A stretch of DNA of 64,000 nt from an uncultured Muribaculaceae bacterium (GCA_947525975.1 CANNVE010000009.1:1-64000), one strand, 5' to 3'; counted from the stretch's first letter, positions 44,917 to 53,574 are shown. Numbers and translations are program-made. Notes: generated by a model not told the origin, from the sequence alone.

Positions 44917-46404
44917 ATGGAGATAACCTTAAGCAACATCATGTTTCTCGCGGCTGTGCTGCTCCTCCTGAGCGTGTACGCCGCCAAGGCCGGAAGCCGG
45001 TTCGGGGTGCCTACGCTGGTGCTGTTCCTCGGCGTGGGCATGCTCTGCGGTGTCGACGGCTTCGGCATCCACTTTGACAGCGCCGAAGCGGTGCAGTTCA
45101 TCGGCATGACAGCCTTGAGCATAATCCTATTCTCCGGCGGCCTCGACACCGCCATAAAAGACATCAGGCCCATAGCCGGCCCGGGCATAGTGCTCGCCAC
45201 GGTCGGCGTACTGCTCACTGCCGGAATTACCGGCGCTTTCATCTATTTCCTTTTCAATTGGATAGCGCCCGAGGCGCATTTCGGCATCATGGAGTCGCTG
45301 CTGCTGGCCTCGATCATGTCATCGACCGATTCCGCCTCAGTGTTCTCGATACTCAATTCGTCGCGCACAGGCCTAAAGCAGAATCTCAAGCCCACGCTCG
45401 AGCTCGAGAGCGGCAGCAACGACCCGATGGCCTACCTGCTGGTGATAATCCTCATCAGCATCATCGAAAGCGGGGCGCAGATGTCGGCTCCGCTGATATG
45501 GAAATCGCTGGCCATGCTCGCCACCCAGCTCGCGCTCGGCATCATGTGCGGCGTGGCCTTTGGCTGGATCACCGTGCAGCTGGTCAACCGCCTTCGCATA
45601 GCCAACGAATTCCTATATCCGGTGATGATGATCGGATGCGTATTCCTGTCGTTCTCCCTCACCGAGATGCTCGGAGGCAACAGCTATCTGGCAGTGTACA
45701 TCGCCGGAGTGGTCGTGGGCAACATGAAACTTAGCCTGAAGCGCTCGATCACCACATTCTTCGGCGGATTCACCTGGCTGTCGCAGATCATAATGTTCCT
45801 GTCGCTCGGCCTTCTGGTCAATCCGCACGAGCTCCTCACTCCCCACGTGATCATCCCCGGGCTCCTGCTCGGCCTCTTCATGATATTGGCCGGCAGGCCG
45901 CTGTCGGTGTTCATATCGCTGCTGCCGTTCCGCAATTTCACGCTTAAGGCCCGGGCCTACATCTCTTGGGTGGGCCTGCGCGGCGCGGTGCCCATCATTT
46001 TCGCCACCTACGCCCTGGTATCGCCTGAGCTGCTGCATGCCCGCTACATATTCAACATGGTGTTTTTCATCACCCTTCTATCCCTATTGATACAAGGCAC
46101 CACCGTCAGGAGCATGGCCCAATGGCTTGGACTGACCGAGGAATGCCATCAAAGGGAATTCAACGTTGACTTCCCCGATGAGATCACGGCAGAGACAGCC
46201 GAGAAGGAAGTAGACGCCGCGATGCTCGCCGACGGCAACACCCTGAGCGAGGTGCGCATAGCCCCTGACACCCTGGTAATGCTCATAAAGCGCAACGGCG
46301 CCTATCTCGTGCCCACAGGCAAGACGCGCCTATTTCTCGGCGACAAGCTGCTGCTGATATCCTCGGCGGCAAGCCGTACGCAGAAGGCGAAAACCCACCG
46401 ATAA
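44917..46404 (+). CDS. Potassium/proton antiporter (NhaP2/CvrA type)
   Basis: 495 residues from the ATG at 44917; the very long upstream extension of the ORF overlaps the opposite lipoprotein gene and is rejected. Twelve or so membrane helices of the CPA1 fold carry the ion-site segment SSTDSASVFSIL and ESGSNDPMAYLL, and WVGLRGAVPI near the end. A cytosolic tail with a TrkA-C-like domain (about 415-490, LSEVRIAPDTLVMLIKRNG) points to the K+/H+ rather than Na+/H+ branch. Confidence 0.88.
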   Translation: MEITLSNIMFLAAVLLLLSVYAAKAGSRFGVPTLVLFLGVGMLCGVDGFGIHFDSAEAVQFIGMTALSIILFSGGLDTAIKDIRPIAGPGIVLATVGVLLTAGITGAFIYFLFNWIAPEAHFGIMESLLLASIMSSTDSASVFSILNSSRTGLKQNLKPTLELESGSNDPMAYLLVIILISIIESGAQMSAPLIWKSLAMLATQLALGIMCGVAFGWITVQLVNRLRIANEFLYPVMMIGCVFLSFSLTEMLGGNSYLAVYIAGVVVGNMKLSLKRSITTFFGGFTWLSQIIMFLSLGLLVNPHELLTPHVIIPGLLLGLFMILAGRPLSVFISLLPFRNFTLKARAYISWVGLRGAVPIIFATYALVSPELLHARYIFNMVFFITLLSLLIQGTTVRSMAQWLGLTEECHQREFNVDFPDEITAETAEKEVDAAMLADGNTLSEVRIAPDTLVMLIKRNGAYLVPTGKTRLFLGDKLLLISSAASRTQKAKTHR

Positions 46405-46439
46405 GTCATCAAAGAAACACAGATAAAAATCTACCAAAC

Positions 46440-47510
46440 ATGAAACTCAAAATCCTAATGGCCGCAACGGTTGCCGCGGCATCTTGCATCGGCATGTCGG
46501 CCAAAGGGCTGCCGGAAGAAAAAGACATGGCGGCATATCTGATGGTGTATTTCCTTGACTCTGACCACAGCCTGCACTATGCAATAAGCGATGACGGATA
46601 CACCTTCACCGCCCTCAACGACAACAAGTCCGTGATCTCCGGCGACAGCATCGCAGAGCAGCGGGGCATACGCGACCCGCACATATTCCGCGGTCCCGAC
46701 GGGGCATTCTACATAGCCATGACCGACCTTCACATCTTCGGTCAGAGAGACGGCCTGCGGGAGAGCCATTGGGAACGCTCCGACGAATACGGCTGGGGCA
46801 ACAACCGCGGCCTTGTGCTGATGAAATCTGATGATCTGATTGACTGGAGCCACAGCATCGTGCGCCTCGACAAGCTCTTTCCGGAAGAATACGGCGAGAT
46901 CGGCTGCGCTTGGGCGCCGGAGGTAACCTATGACCCCGAAGCGGGAAAGATGATGGTGTATTTCACATTGCGCACAAGGGGCGAAAGGCTCGAAGGCGGA
47001 AAACCCGAAGAAAAGAAGACGCGCCTATTCTACGCTTACACCGACCCCGACTTCACCACTTTCACCTCCAAGCCCGAGCTGCTCTTCACATATCCCGATC
47101 CCAATATACAGGTGCTCGACGCCGACATCATGCGCACTCCCGACGGCAGATACGTCATGACCTATTGCGCGCAGGAAAACCCCGGAGGCATCAAGATGGC
47201 CGTATCCGACAAAATCAACGGCGGATATGAATACCGGCCCGAATGGATCGACGCCGAGCCGGGCGCCTGCGAGGCGCCGACCGTGTGGAAACGCATAGGC
47301 GAGGACAAATGGGTGCTGATGTACGACGTATTCAGCATCAACCCGCATAATTTCGGATTTGTCGAGACCTCCGACTTCAAGACATTCACGCCCCTCGGCC
47401 ATTTCAACGACGGAGTGATGAAAACCACTAATTTCTCCAGCCCCAAGCACGGCGCCGTCGTGCACATCACCAAGGCCGAAGCCGACAGGCTCAAAACCCA
47501 TTGGAAATGA
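46440..47510 (+). CDS. GH43-family glycoside hydrolase, exported
   Basis: 356 residues with a signal peptide (MKLKILMAATVAAASCIGMSA). A five-bladed propeller of the GH43 type follows: RGIRDPHIFRGPDGAFYIAMT carries the catalytic-base Asp pattern, WAPEVTYDPEAGKMMVYF the middle blade, and the general acid is expected in DAEPGACEAPTVWK. Such enzymes remove arabinose or xylose side chains from plant glycans. No SusC/SusD pair is adjacent, so it is an isolated hydrolase. It starts 35 bp after the antiporter gene and is closed by a strong terminator. Confidence 0.87.
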   Translation: MKLKILMAATVAAASCIGMSAKGLPEEKDMAAYLMVYFLDSDHSLHYAISDDGYTFTALNDNKSVISGDSIAEQRGIRDPHIFRGPDGAFYIAMTDLHIFGQRDGLRESHWERSDEYGWGNNRGLVLMKSDDLIDWSHSIVRLDKLFPEEYGEIGCAWAPEVTYDPEAGKMMVYFTLRTRGERLEGGKPEEKKTRLFYAYTDPDFTTFTSKPELLFTYPDPNIQVLDADIMRTPDGRYVMTYCAQENPGGIKMAVSDKINGGYEYRPEWIDAEPGACEAPTVWKRIGEDKWVLMYDVFSINPHNFGFVETSDFKTFTPLGHFNDGVMKTTNFSSPKHGAVVHITKAEADRLKTHWK

Positions 47511-47556
47511 TCATAACGCCCCAAAAGCCGTAAAAAACCGCCACTTCTAACCACAG

Positions 47557-47590
47557 AGCCGCCGAGATACTCTCTCGGCGGCTTTTTTTT
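47557..47590 (+). terminator. Strong intrinsic terminator after GH43
   Basis: AGCCGCCGAGA pairs exactly with TCTCGGCGGCT (47573-47583), 5-nt loop, followed by an eight-T run. Confidence 0.95.
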
Positions 47591-47634
47591 CGCAAAATAC
47601 AGTCAATTACGATATGTTATACAGCATACACTCA

Positions 47635-47664
47635 TTGTCATTTCAAATAATATTTGTAAATTTG
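47635..47664 (+). promoter_or_regulatory. Promoter of the structured RNA / accessory cassette
   Basis: TTG at 47635-47637, a 19-bp spacer and TAAATTTG at 47657-47664. The predicted transcript begins near 47671, about 410 nt ahead of the first coding gene. Confidence 0.75.
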
Positions 47665-47670
47665 CCTTTG

Positions 47671-48023
47671 TAGACCGCCATAGCAGACCGCCGCAGGCAG
47701 AGGCGAGGCTTGATTAAGCCCCCGCTCTGGGGTAAAGCGAAGCGGTATGTTTTAGACATAATTAAAAAGCGTTTATCCGCGCTGATTCTTGACTGCTTGA
47801 AATTCTCGCAAAATTTCGCGTCTATGTCAGGGATTGTGCAACGGTAGATGCCCGTGGATATGTAATATCATGCATCCGGCAGAATGCCTTGGGAAAGGTA
47901 TAGCCGGACGCTATTGTTGCATATACAAGCGTGGGCTTCTGCGTTGCCGTCCGACATAGACAAGGCAATGCGAGAAGCCTCGATTCGTAGGACGGCAACA
48001 GATACAGATTCCTACGCTTTTTT
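47671..48023 (+). ncRNA. Candidate structured leader RNA or small RNA
   Basis: About 350 nt between promoter and terminator with no credible ORF but many exact inverted repeats. GGCTT-GATT-AAGCC lies at 47707-47720. TGCAAC (47837-47842) pairs with GTTGCA (47916-47921) and encloses TCCGGC/GCCGGA (47875-47880 with 47903-47908). GGCTTCTGCGTTGCC (47934-47948) pairs with 47964-47979 (one mismatch and one bulge). A last hairpin CGTAGGA/TCCTACG (47986-47992 with 48010-48016) is followed by CTTTTTT. TTGCCGTCC (47944-47952) can also pair with GGACGGCAA (47990-47998), which excludes both the preceding hairpin and the terminator. That is the layout of a riboswitch or attenuator; it does not match a class I recognise. 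Confidence 0.55.
47986..48023 (+). terminator. Terminator-like hairpin at the end of the structured RNA
   Basis: A 7-bp stem (CGTAGGA/TCCTACG), 17-nt loop and CTTTTTT, 57 bp before the first gene of the cassette. It is in competition with the alternative pairing 47944-47952 with 47990-47998. Confidence 0.55.
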
Positions 48024-48079
48024 CGTACAAACCAATCTAATGCCAACGAGAGGAAGACCGCGGCATAAAAATTTACACG

Positions 48080-49105
48080 ATGGTTGATAATGCCAGACAG
48101 ACTTTTCTTGAAAAATGGTGGAGCATCGCTTTTGCAATAGCGATCTTGGGAATTGCTGTTGTCACCGTATCCTTGGCCGATAGCCGTGAACTTCCATTGA
48201 CAATAATTGGTGCGGTTCTTGGTGTGGCAATGACAGTCTTCGCCACATTCTTTCTATTCAAGGGACAATCCAAACAGCAAATCGCGCTGCTGGAAGAACA
48301 ACATCGTATAGAACGAGACCAGGAAAACGAAACAGAGATCTTCAAGCAGAAACTTAATGCTTACCAAAAGTTTCTTGATGCTCTTTGTAAATATGTAACA
48401 ACAAAGAGCGATGGGGCACAGTCAGAACTGAAATTCCGAACTGCGGCTCTTGCCATGCATGGCGACACACAACAACTGACAGCTCTTAATCGAGAGATTT
48501 CAGAAATCATAGCTATCTATGATAATGAAGTGCCTGATGATAAGATGCTAATACGAGCTCTGTTTTCAATTGCGGAATTATTTGGCAAAGAATTATATCC
48601 TGAAAAGACGTTTGTTCGTAACGCTGAATATGAGACTTCCATAGAGAATCTTGCACATATAATTGACGATAGTGCGTCAAGTTCTGAACTCAGTGAAATA
48701 GAGGCTGAGGATAAAGACAGTGAAAAGTCTGATGAGCAAGAGGCTGAAAACATGGAATCATGGGCACAGAAATTGTCTGAATTAAAATCGAATGGTTGGA
48801 ATGTTGTGATAGATCCAGTTAAGGATACTATCTCATTGAGCAACTCTACGGCTCAAAATAATATATCCTTTTATAAAAAAGGCAGATTTTATATTGTTCA
48901 GGCGCAAGGCGCAGAAGGAGATGCGGAGTATTCTAAAACTCTTAAAACACTGCATAAAGGGTCTCGGCGCAGTAACATCTGGTGGCGTGAACTAACTTCA
49001 CTGCCGAACTATGGTGTCAGCAATGGCCTCAGCAAGGCGGTTGAAACCAACCCCAAAGCACGTGCTGTCGTGATTAAGTGGATTGACCGACTGATAAATT
49101 TCTAA
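48080..49105 (+). CDS. Membrane-anchored coiled-coil protein of unknown function
   Basis: 341 residues. Two membrane helices close to the N-terminus (about 16-33 and 39-62) are followed by a charged coiled coil (about 65-100), an acidic low-complexity linker (about 200-225, ASSSELSEIEAEDKDSEKSD) and a C-terminal domain with NGWNVVIDPVKDTISL and WWRELTSLPNYG. No family recognised. The gene is AT-rich compared with the flanks. The TerB-like gene starts 14 bp downstream, so they form one unit behind the structured leader. The layout suggests a membrane sensor or effector working with the second protein. Confidence 0.7.
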   Translation: MVDNARQTFLEKWWSIAFAIAILGIAVVTVSLADSRELPLTIIGAVLGVAMTVFATFFLFKGQSKQQIALLEEQHRIERDQENETEIFKQKLNAYQKFLDALCKYVTTKSDGAQSELKFRTAALAMHGDTQQLTALNREISEIIAIYDNEVPDDKMLIRALFSIAELFGKELYPEKTFVRNAEYETSIENLAHIIDDSASSSELSEIEAEDKDSEKSDEQEAENMESWAQKLSELKSNGWNVVIDPVKDTISLSNSTAQNNISFYKKGRFYIVQAQGAEGDAEYSKTLKTLHKGSRRSNIWWRELTSLPNYGVSNGLSKAVETNPKARAVVIKWIDRLINF

Positions 49106-49119
49106 TTGTTATAATTACA

Positions 49120-50502
49120 ATGGCTAAAAAGAAGAATACATCAGCCGATGACGACTTGGGAAGTCTTTTTCTCAGGAAAGTTATTGATAGCGTTCCAACA
49201 ATCATAGACACTGTGGGCAAAGTTGTGGCTAATGCAAAACCAGTTGAAAATTCAAAGCCTGCTGTTGTTCCATCAAAAAGTGAGAAACTATCAGAAGCCC
49301 CAACCGCCAATCATAAGGCTTCTGTAAAATCTCCGTATGCAATTTGGGAAGGAATCGGATGCTCTACTAAAACAGCTATGTTCATTGAAATGTCGTTGGT
49401 AGATGGTTTCATTGATGCCCAAGAACGAGCTTTAATTACAAAGAAAGCCTCTGAAGAAGGTGTTGACATGCAGGAACTCGATTTTCTCATCGCAAAAAAG
49501 CTCGAGGCCAACGAACTTATTAACAAAAATGCTGTCAAAGAGTTGTCCAATCTTTTCCGTGAGGCGACAAAAATGGCAGAGAAAGAAATTAAAGCGGACT
49601 CAAACGCTTTGGCTTCTGCGGTTCCTCAAGTCATGTCATTGGGCAAGGTTGCCTCAACATCTCATCCTGCGGTAGCCGGAGTCATGGTGGCTGGAGAAGT
49701 TGTTTCGACAATAGGCAATTTCATAAAAGAGCCATCAAAACTTAATGAATTCAAGGCGGAGATAATCCGTATGATTCAAATACCGATGCTGCCTTCTGTC
49801 ATCGTTGAATTCTTTGACTATGCCAATAGTCAGATAATTCAAGAGAAGCAGAAAAATGAAGGCAAAGGCTATTTTGAAATTTGTTCTGAGGCTCTCTTTG
49901 GCAAACAGCTTGATCTGGTTCCGATTTGGAATAACAAAATGACTCAAGTGATGACAAAAACTGTCCAACAGTTCGGTCATGATGAAAAGGTGATGGACTC
50001 CATCAAACCATATCGCATCACTCCTTTGAAAAAATTCATGGAAATAAAAGACAACAACGATGCAGTCCTGACATTTCCAGTTCCTACATTAGCTCCTGAC
50101 TTCATAGATTTATTGCGATACGTATTCAAACTATCACAAGACGCAAGATTCAAAGGAGGGGCACTTGGAGATGCCTATTATCATCTTTGCCAAAAGATGA
50201 TAAATGACGGGAAGCATTTAGCCAATATATTCCCAAAAGTCGCCTCCGTCATTCAGGAATGTCGCCTTTCTCCTCTGTCTGAATTGAAAGCCAATATAGA
50301 TAATCGTGACTTTTTGATAATGTTCAACATACCTGCGGATTTCAACGATGCAAAGGAGGTGTTGCAATATTCCAGTTCAAAACCACAACTTAAAGAAGTG
50401 CATAAACGACTTTATAAACAAGCGGAACAAAAATTCAAAGAAACCCCCGATTTATTTGAGCAACTTAAACAGTTTAAACCTAAAGGGATATTCGGATTTT
50501 AA
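49120..50502 (+). CDS. Protein with TerB-like domain, unknown function
   Basis: 460 residues, no signal peptide. After a disordered start (about 1-72) comes a segment resembling the all-helical, metal-binding TerB domain (IEMSLVDGFIDAQERALI, about 84-125). A Gly/Ala/Val-rich stretch (about 165-200, AVAGVMVAGEVVSTIGNF) could be amphipathic or insert in a membrane. A long helical C-terminal part ends LKQFKPKGIFGF. TerB-like domains occur in stress and phage-resistance islands. Co-transcribed with the membrane protein 14 bp upstream. Defence function is only a guess. Confidence 0.65.
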   Translation: MAKKKNTSADDDLGSLFLRKVIDSVPTIIDTVGKVVANAKPVENSKPAVVPSKSEKLSEAPTANHKASVKSPYAIWEGIGCSTKTAMFIEMSLVDGFIDAQERALITKKASEEGVDMQELDFLIAKKLEANELINKNAVKELSNLFREATKMAEKEIKADSNALASAVPQVMSLGKVASTSHPAVAGVMVAGEVVSTIGNFIKEPSKLNEFKAEIIRMIQIPMLPSVIVEFFDYANSQIIQEKQKNEGKGYFEICSEALFGKQLDLVPIWNNKMTQVMTKTVQQFGHDEKVMDSIKPYRITPLKKFMEIKDNNDAVLTFPVPTLAPDFIDLLRYVFKLSQDARFKGGALGDAYYHLCQKMINDGKHLANIFPKVASVIQECRLSPLSELKANIDNRDFLIMFNIPADFNDAKEVLQYSSSKPQLKEVHKRLYKQAEQKFKETPDLFEQLKQFKPKGIFGF

Positions 50503-50525
50503 TAACAAAAAAATCTAAGACATGA

Positions 50526-50760
50526 ATCCCTGATGCAATTATTCAAGATCTTGATGGACTTAATGACAAGATAAGCGCGTTGATATCACAATTTGGCGAA
50601 CTCAATGACTACATAGAGTCGGCTCAACGATGCGATAGAAAAAGACAGGCTGAGTGTCATGAAAGCCAAGGAAAGATGGGAGCAAGCCAAAGGCAAGGAG
50701 GCGTGCCGCGACACGTTCAGGGCTTTTTTATCAGCCTTGGCGCAAGATTTGGACGTATAA
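50526..50760 (+). pseudogene. Remnant of a small coiled-coil gene
   Basis: One frame reads PDAIIQDLDGLNDKISALI and QFGELNDYIES from about 50529. Near 50630 the coding character jumps to another frame, which continues DAIEKDRLSVMKAKERW and ends ALAQDLDV with TAA at 50758-50760. There is no start codon ahead of the first part (an in-frame TGA at 50523). So it is a truncated, frameshifted helical gene. Possibly the decayed third member of the upstream cassette; family not recognised. Confidence 0.5.
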
Positions 50761-50790
50761 GGAAAACGACCAAAGGGGCACCCTCGCCGC

Positions 50791-51018
50791 AACTCAAATG
50801 CGACTATCACTGTGACGTATGGAGAAATTTCAGCTGATTGCGCCGTTACTGTTGAAGGCAAACAAGACGGCATCAACGCTATACCTGTGGATAAATCTGA
50901 CACGATTATTGTCTACAACCTCCAGGGCATCAGAATTAAAGTTTCAAGTCCTGATGAAGTTAAAAACCTGCCAAGCGGCGTCTACATCATCAATGGGGAA
51001 AAAGTACTGATAAAGTAA
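50791..51018 (+). pseudogene. 3' fragment of a secreted Ig-like protein with sorting tail
   Basis: The frame reads NSNATITVTYGEISADCAVTV, the end of a BIG2-type Ig-like repeat, followed by a type IX sorting tail (VYNLQGIRIKV, LPSGVYIINGEKVLIK). The rest of the gene is missing: upstream in the same frame is the stop of the preceding remnant. The fragment shows that a larger surface-protein gene once stood here and was cut by a rearrangement. Confidence 0.6.
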
Positions 51019-51020
51019 AG

Positions 51021-51099
51021 TCCATACATTAGACAAGATGCGGTCTGTAGAAATCCAGGACTCCAAGCCTGATATTCCTACAGACCGCTTTCCATACAT
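51021..51099. repeat. Hairpin flanked by 9-bp direct repeats
   Basis: GCGGTCTGTAG (51040-51050) and CTACAGACCGC (51078-51088) are exact inverted repeats with a further inner stem (CAGG/CCTG). TCCATACAT occurs directly before (51021-51029) and after (51091-51099). It can be a terminator for the remnants, or a small insertion with target duplication. The rest of 51100-51292 holds no feature that I can support. Confidence 0.5.
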
Positions 51100-51292
51100 A
51101 AACCATCACTGCACAAAGGCAAACGACCCAAAATCCGCGATGCAGAGGCTTAATCCCTGATTTCATCGGGGATTGGGCATGTCTCAAAAAACGGAAAGGC
51201 ACGGCTTTCAAAAGCAATCTTTTATTGCGGCTTTGTGGCTGTGCCGACTTCGATCTTGACGGTGAAGCGGTCGGAATGCCCGCTGGAAATGA

Positions 51293-51970
51293 TCAGGCTT
51301 TCACCTGCAGGATGTATCCCTTCTTCTTGACCGAAACGATTGTCAAGGCCGGATCGGCGAGCATCTTGCGGATATAGGTGATCTGCACGTTCAGGGCCAT
51401 GGAGTTGGCGTAGCTGGCATCTCCCCACACGGCTTCGAGTATGGCGTCGCGCTCCACGAGCTTGCCGACATTGACAGCCAGAATCGCGAGAATCTCCGAC
51501 TGCCTCACCGACAGAGAGTGGGTCTCTTCCCCATACTGCAGCGTGGAAAGGCTGGGGCAGAATACCGTGGCACCCAGCCTATGCTCCACGTCCTGGCTTA
51601 TCAGCTCGCTCTCAAACCTTTCGTTGATCTTGGCCATCAGTTCTTCAGGATAGAATGGCTTGGGGATGTAGTCATTCCCCTTAAGGGAAAATCCGTAGAG
51701 GCGGTCGACTTTGTCGGTGCGGTCTGTGAGGAAAAATATGATCACTTTGCGGTCATTCTGCCGTATAATCCTCGCCAGCTCAAAGCCATTGATTCCGGGC
51801 ATGTTTATGTCGAGAAGAATCAGATCCGGCGCCGACTCGCGGTATGCCTCGAGCCCGGCGCTTCCATTTGGGGCGTATGCCACCTCATATCCTTCCGCCT
51901 CTATAAATCGCTTAAGCAGCAAGGAATTGGTCATGTCGTCATCGACCAGCAGTATCTTTTTTCTTTTCAT
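51293..51970 (-). CDS. OmpR-family response regulator (RprY-like)
   Basis: 225 residues. The receiver domain has the phospho-acceptor Asp54 in ILLDINMPGI, acidic pair Asp10/Asp11 and Lys104 in YIPKPF. A C-terminal winged helix (about 130-225, SVRQSEILAILAVNVGKLVERDAIL, YIRKMLADPALTIVSVKKKGY) binds DNA. The start overlaps the kinase stop by 4 bp (ATGA). A pair of 9-bp direct repeats with an 11-bp period upstream of the kinase gene is a plausible binding site. Resembles Bacteroides RprY; the assignment is by general similarity. Confidence 0.9.
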   Translation of the reverse strand: MKRKKILLVDDDMTNSLLLKRFIEAEGYEVAYAPNGSAGLEAYRESAPDLILLDINMPGINGFELARIIRQNDRKVIIFFLTDRTDKVDRLYGFSLKGNDYIPKPFYPEELMAKINERFESELISQDVEHRLGATVFCPSLSTLQYGEETHSLSVRQSEILAILAVNVGKLVERDAILEAVWGDASYANSMALNVQITYIRKMLADPALTIVSVKKKGYILQVKA

Positions 51971-53442
51971 TGCGGCAAACGCATTGTGATTGTGGTTCCC
52001 TCCCCTGCTTTGCTGCGGGCGGACACTTCACCGCCATGCGCCTCAACAAGGAGCCTTACGTATGCGAGCCCGAGCCCCATGCCGGGCACTCCAGAGGCGG
52101 AAGCGTCTTTGCCCCGATAGAAACGGGCGAAAATCTCAGGCAATTCAGCCGAGGAGACGCCGTTTCCGTTGTCAGAGACAGAAATCGACACCGCGCCGTC
52201 AGCCACCGTGGCCGTGATGGCTATCTCCACCGATGCGCCGGAATACTTCAAGGAGTTCTCCACCAGATTATTGATTATATTGAATATGTGCGACCTATCG
52301 GCCGACACCTCGATGCCCGCGTCGACACGATTGGCAAAATCCACTTTCTTTCCTACAGGCAGCGACACCGAAGATATCACATCATCCACCAGAGCCGACA
52401 GACTGAACTCGGAGATGTTGAGAGGAATCTGCTCTACGTCGTTGAACGTCATGTCGCGCAGCTTGGAGAAATAGGCCGATAGATTATCGAGGGCAGTGCG
52501 CGTGGCCAAAGTAAGCTCCGCCTTAATCTCCCGGTCGGCCATCATATCGTCATTCTCTATCCCCGAGACACACATTTTAAGCGTGGAGATTGGCCTCTTG
52601 AGCTCATGGATCATTGTGGTCACAAACATATTGCGCATATTGTCAAGGCGCGTCAGCTTCACGATTGTGAGTATCTGCCACATAAGGCATATGATGAGCA
52701 GCAGCGACAATCCCACAGCCAGCAGCAGAGTGCTGCCCATATCGCCTAAGATCTGCAAGCCAGGAATCTCGCAGTCAATCATCACCGACTTTCTCTCAAG
52801 TTCGGAATACGGAATCATGACCGCGAAATGCGGATTGAACACCGAGGCATGCCGCTTCTGCGACGAGCGCCATTCCATGCTGTCGGTGACCATGAGGGTC
52901 ACTTGCGCATCTATGCTCTCTCTCCTCAAAAGGGTGTCGATGCCCTCTGCCGTGAAGGGATGCATCGCCTCGATTTCAAAATTTTTCATAGCGCTCCACG
53001 ATGCGGCGTCAGAAGGCGCGCCGGAGACATCGAATTCGCCTTTCCTGATGTCTATGGCAGAGATGCTGTCGAGCATAATCTCCGCGAGCAAGTCCTTCTC
53101 CGCCTCAGTCAGAGGCCTGTCCTCATATATGCCGAGTATCTTGCGCCCGTCATAGATCTTGGTCTCGACCTTGACCGTGCGCAACCGATTGCCGGTCGAA
53201 TCCACGCCATTGTCAAGATTGTATGACGACTGCACCCTTCCCATCTCCCTGGGCATAATGACTTTTGACTCTCTCTTGGCCATATATTCCGCGAAAGCCT
53301 TGTCGATGGTCTCGGCGATGGCGTCTTCATGCTCGCGCAGCGAATACTCATAGCGAGAATACAGCCAGTAGACCTGCATGCCGAGATAGGCGATGATGGC
53401 GGCTATCGTGAGGATATACAATGCTTTTTTTCTTCTTTCCAT
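51967..53442 (-). CDS. Sensor histidine kinase (RprX-like)
   Basis: 491 residues. Membrane helix about 8-27, a periplasmic sensor region (about 28-235) and a second helix about 236-258. Then comes a dimerisation domain with His279 in MIHELKRPISTL, and an ATPase domain with NIINNLVENSLKYS and VSDNGNGV and GMGLGLAYV. There is no HAMP domain. It phosphorylates the response regulator encoded immediately after it. It is divergent from the GLPGLI-receptor pair. The -7 box sits 5 bp before the ATG, so the mRNA may be leaderless. Confidence 0.92.
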   Translation of the reverse strand: MERRKKALYILTIAAIIAYLGMQVYWLYSRYEYSLREHEDAIAETIDKAFAEYMAKRESKVIMPREMGRVQSSYNLDNGVDSTGNRLRTVKVETKIYDGRKILGIYEDRPLTEAEKDLLAEIMLDSISAIDIRKGEFDVSGAPSDAASWSAMKNFEIEAMHPFTAEGIDTLLRRESIDAQVTLMVTDSMEWRSSQKRHASVFNPHFAVMIPYSELERKSVMIDCEIPGLQILGDMGSTLLLAVGLSLLLIICLMWQILTIVKLTRLDNMRNMFVTTMIHELKRPISTLKMCVSGIENDDMMADREIKAELTLATRTALDNLSAYFSKLRDMTFNDVEQIPLNISEFSLSALVDDVISSVSLPVGKKVDFANRVDAGIEVSADRSHIFNIINNLVENSLKYSGASVEIAITATVADGAVSISVSDNGNGVSSAELPEIFARFYRGKDASASGVPGMGLGLAYVRLLVEAHGGEVSARSKAGEGTTITMRLPQ

Positions 53443-53446
53443 GCGG

Positions 53447-53454
53447 CAAATTTA
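53447..53454 (-). promoter_or_regulatory. -7 box of the histidine kinase operon
   Basis: Reads TAAATTTG on the minus strand and lies only 5 bp ahead of the start codon, which suggests that transcription begins at or near the ATG. Confidence 0.65.
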
Positions 53455-53504
53455 CTATTAATCCGCCGAATGGCGACACTTTGGCGCCGACAAAATACAT
53501 GCCG

Positions 53505-53524
53505 GTAATAATTTAGTAATAATT
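53505..53524. promoter_or_regulatory. Direct-repeat operator candidate for the response regulator
   Basis: GTAATAATT occurs twice (53505-53513 and 53516-53524), start to start 11 bp, one helical turn. Tandem direct repeats with this spacing are what OmpR/PhoB-type dimers bind. It lies between the kinase promoter and the GLPGLI promoter, so it could serve both. Confidence 0.5.
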
Positions 53525-53574
53525 CCATAATGTTTGAGTAAGGATTATTTTCGCGCCGAACGGATGATCAGGAG

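Noticed and set aside
47671..48023. Match of the structured RNA to RNase P RNA, tmRNA, SRP RNA or a retron
   Set aside because: Hallmark sequences of RNase P, tmRNA and SRP RNA were not found, and there is no reverse transcriptase gene nearby.
47822..48046. 74-codon minus-strand ORF over the structured RNA
   Set aside because: Antisense to a region with many exact inverted repeats, promoter and terminator; its openness is better explained by RNA structure. Kept in mind as a cause of false annotations.
51222..51428. Minus-strand frame running past the end of the response regulator gene (ending near 51222)
   Set aside because: It overlaps the regulator in another frame; the short tail looks protein-like but is too small to support a gene or remnant.
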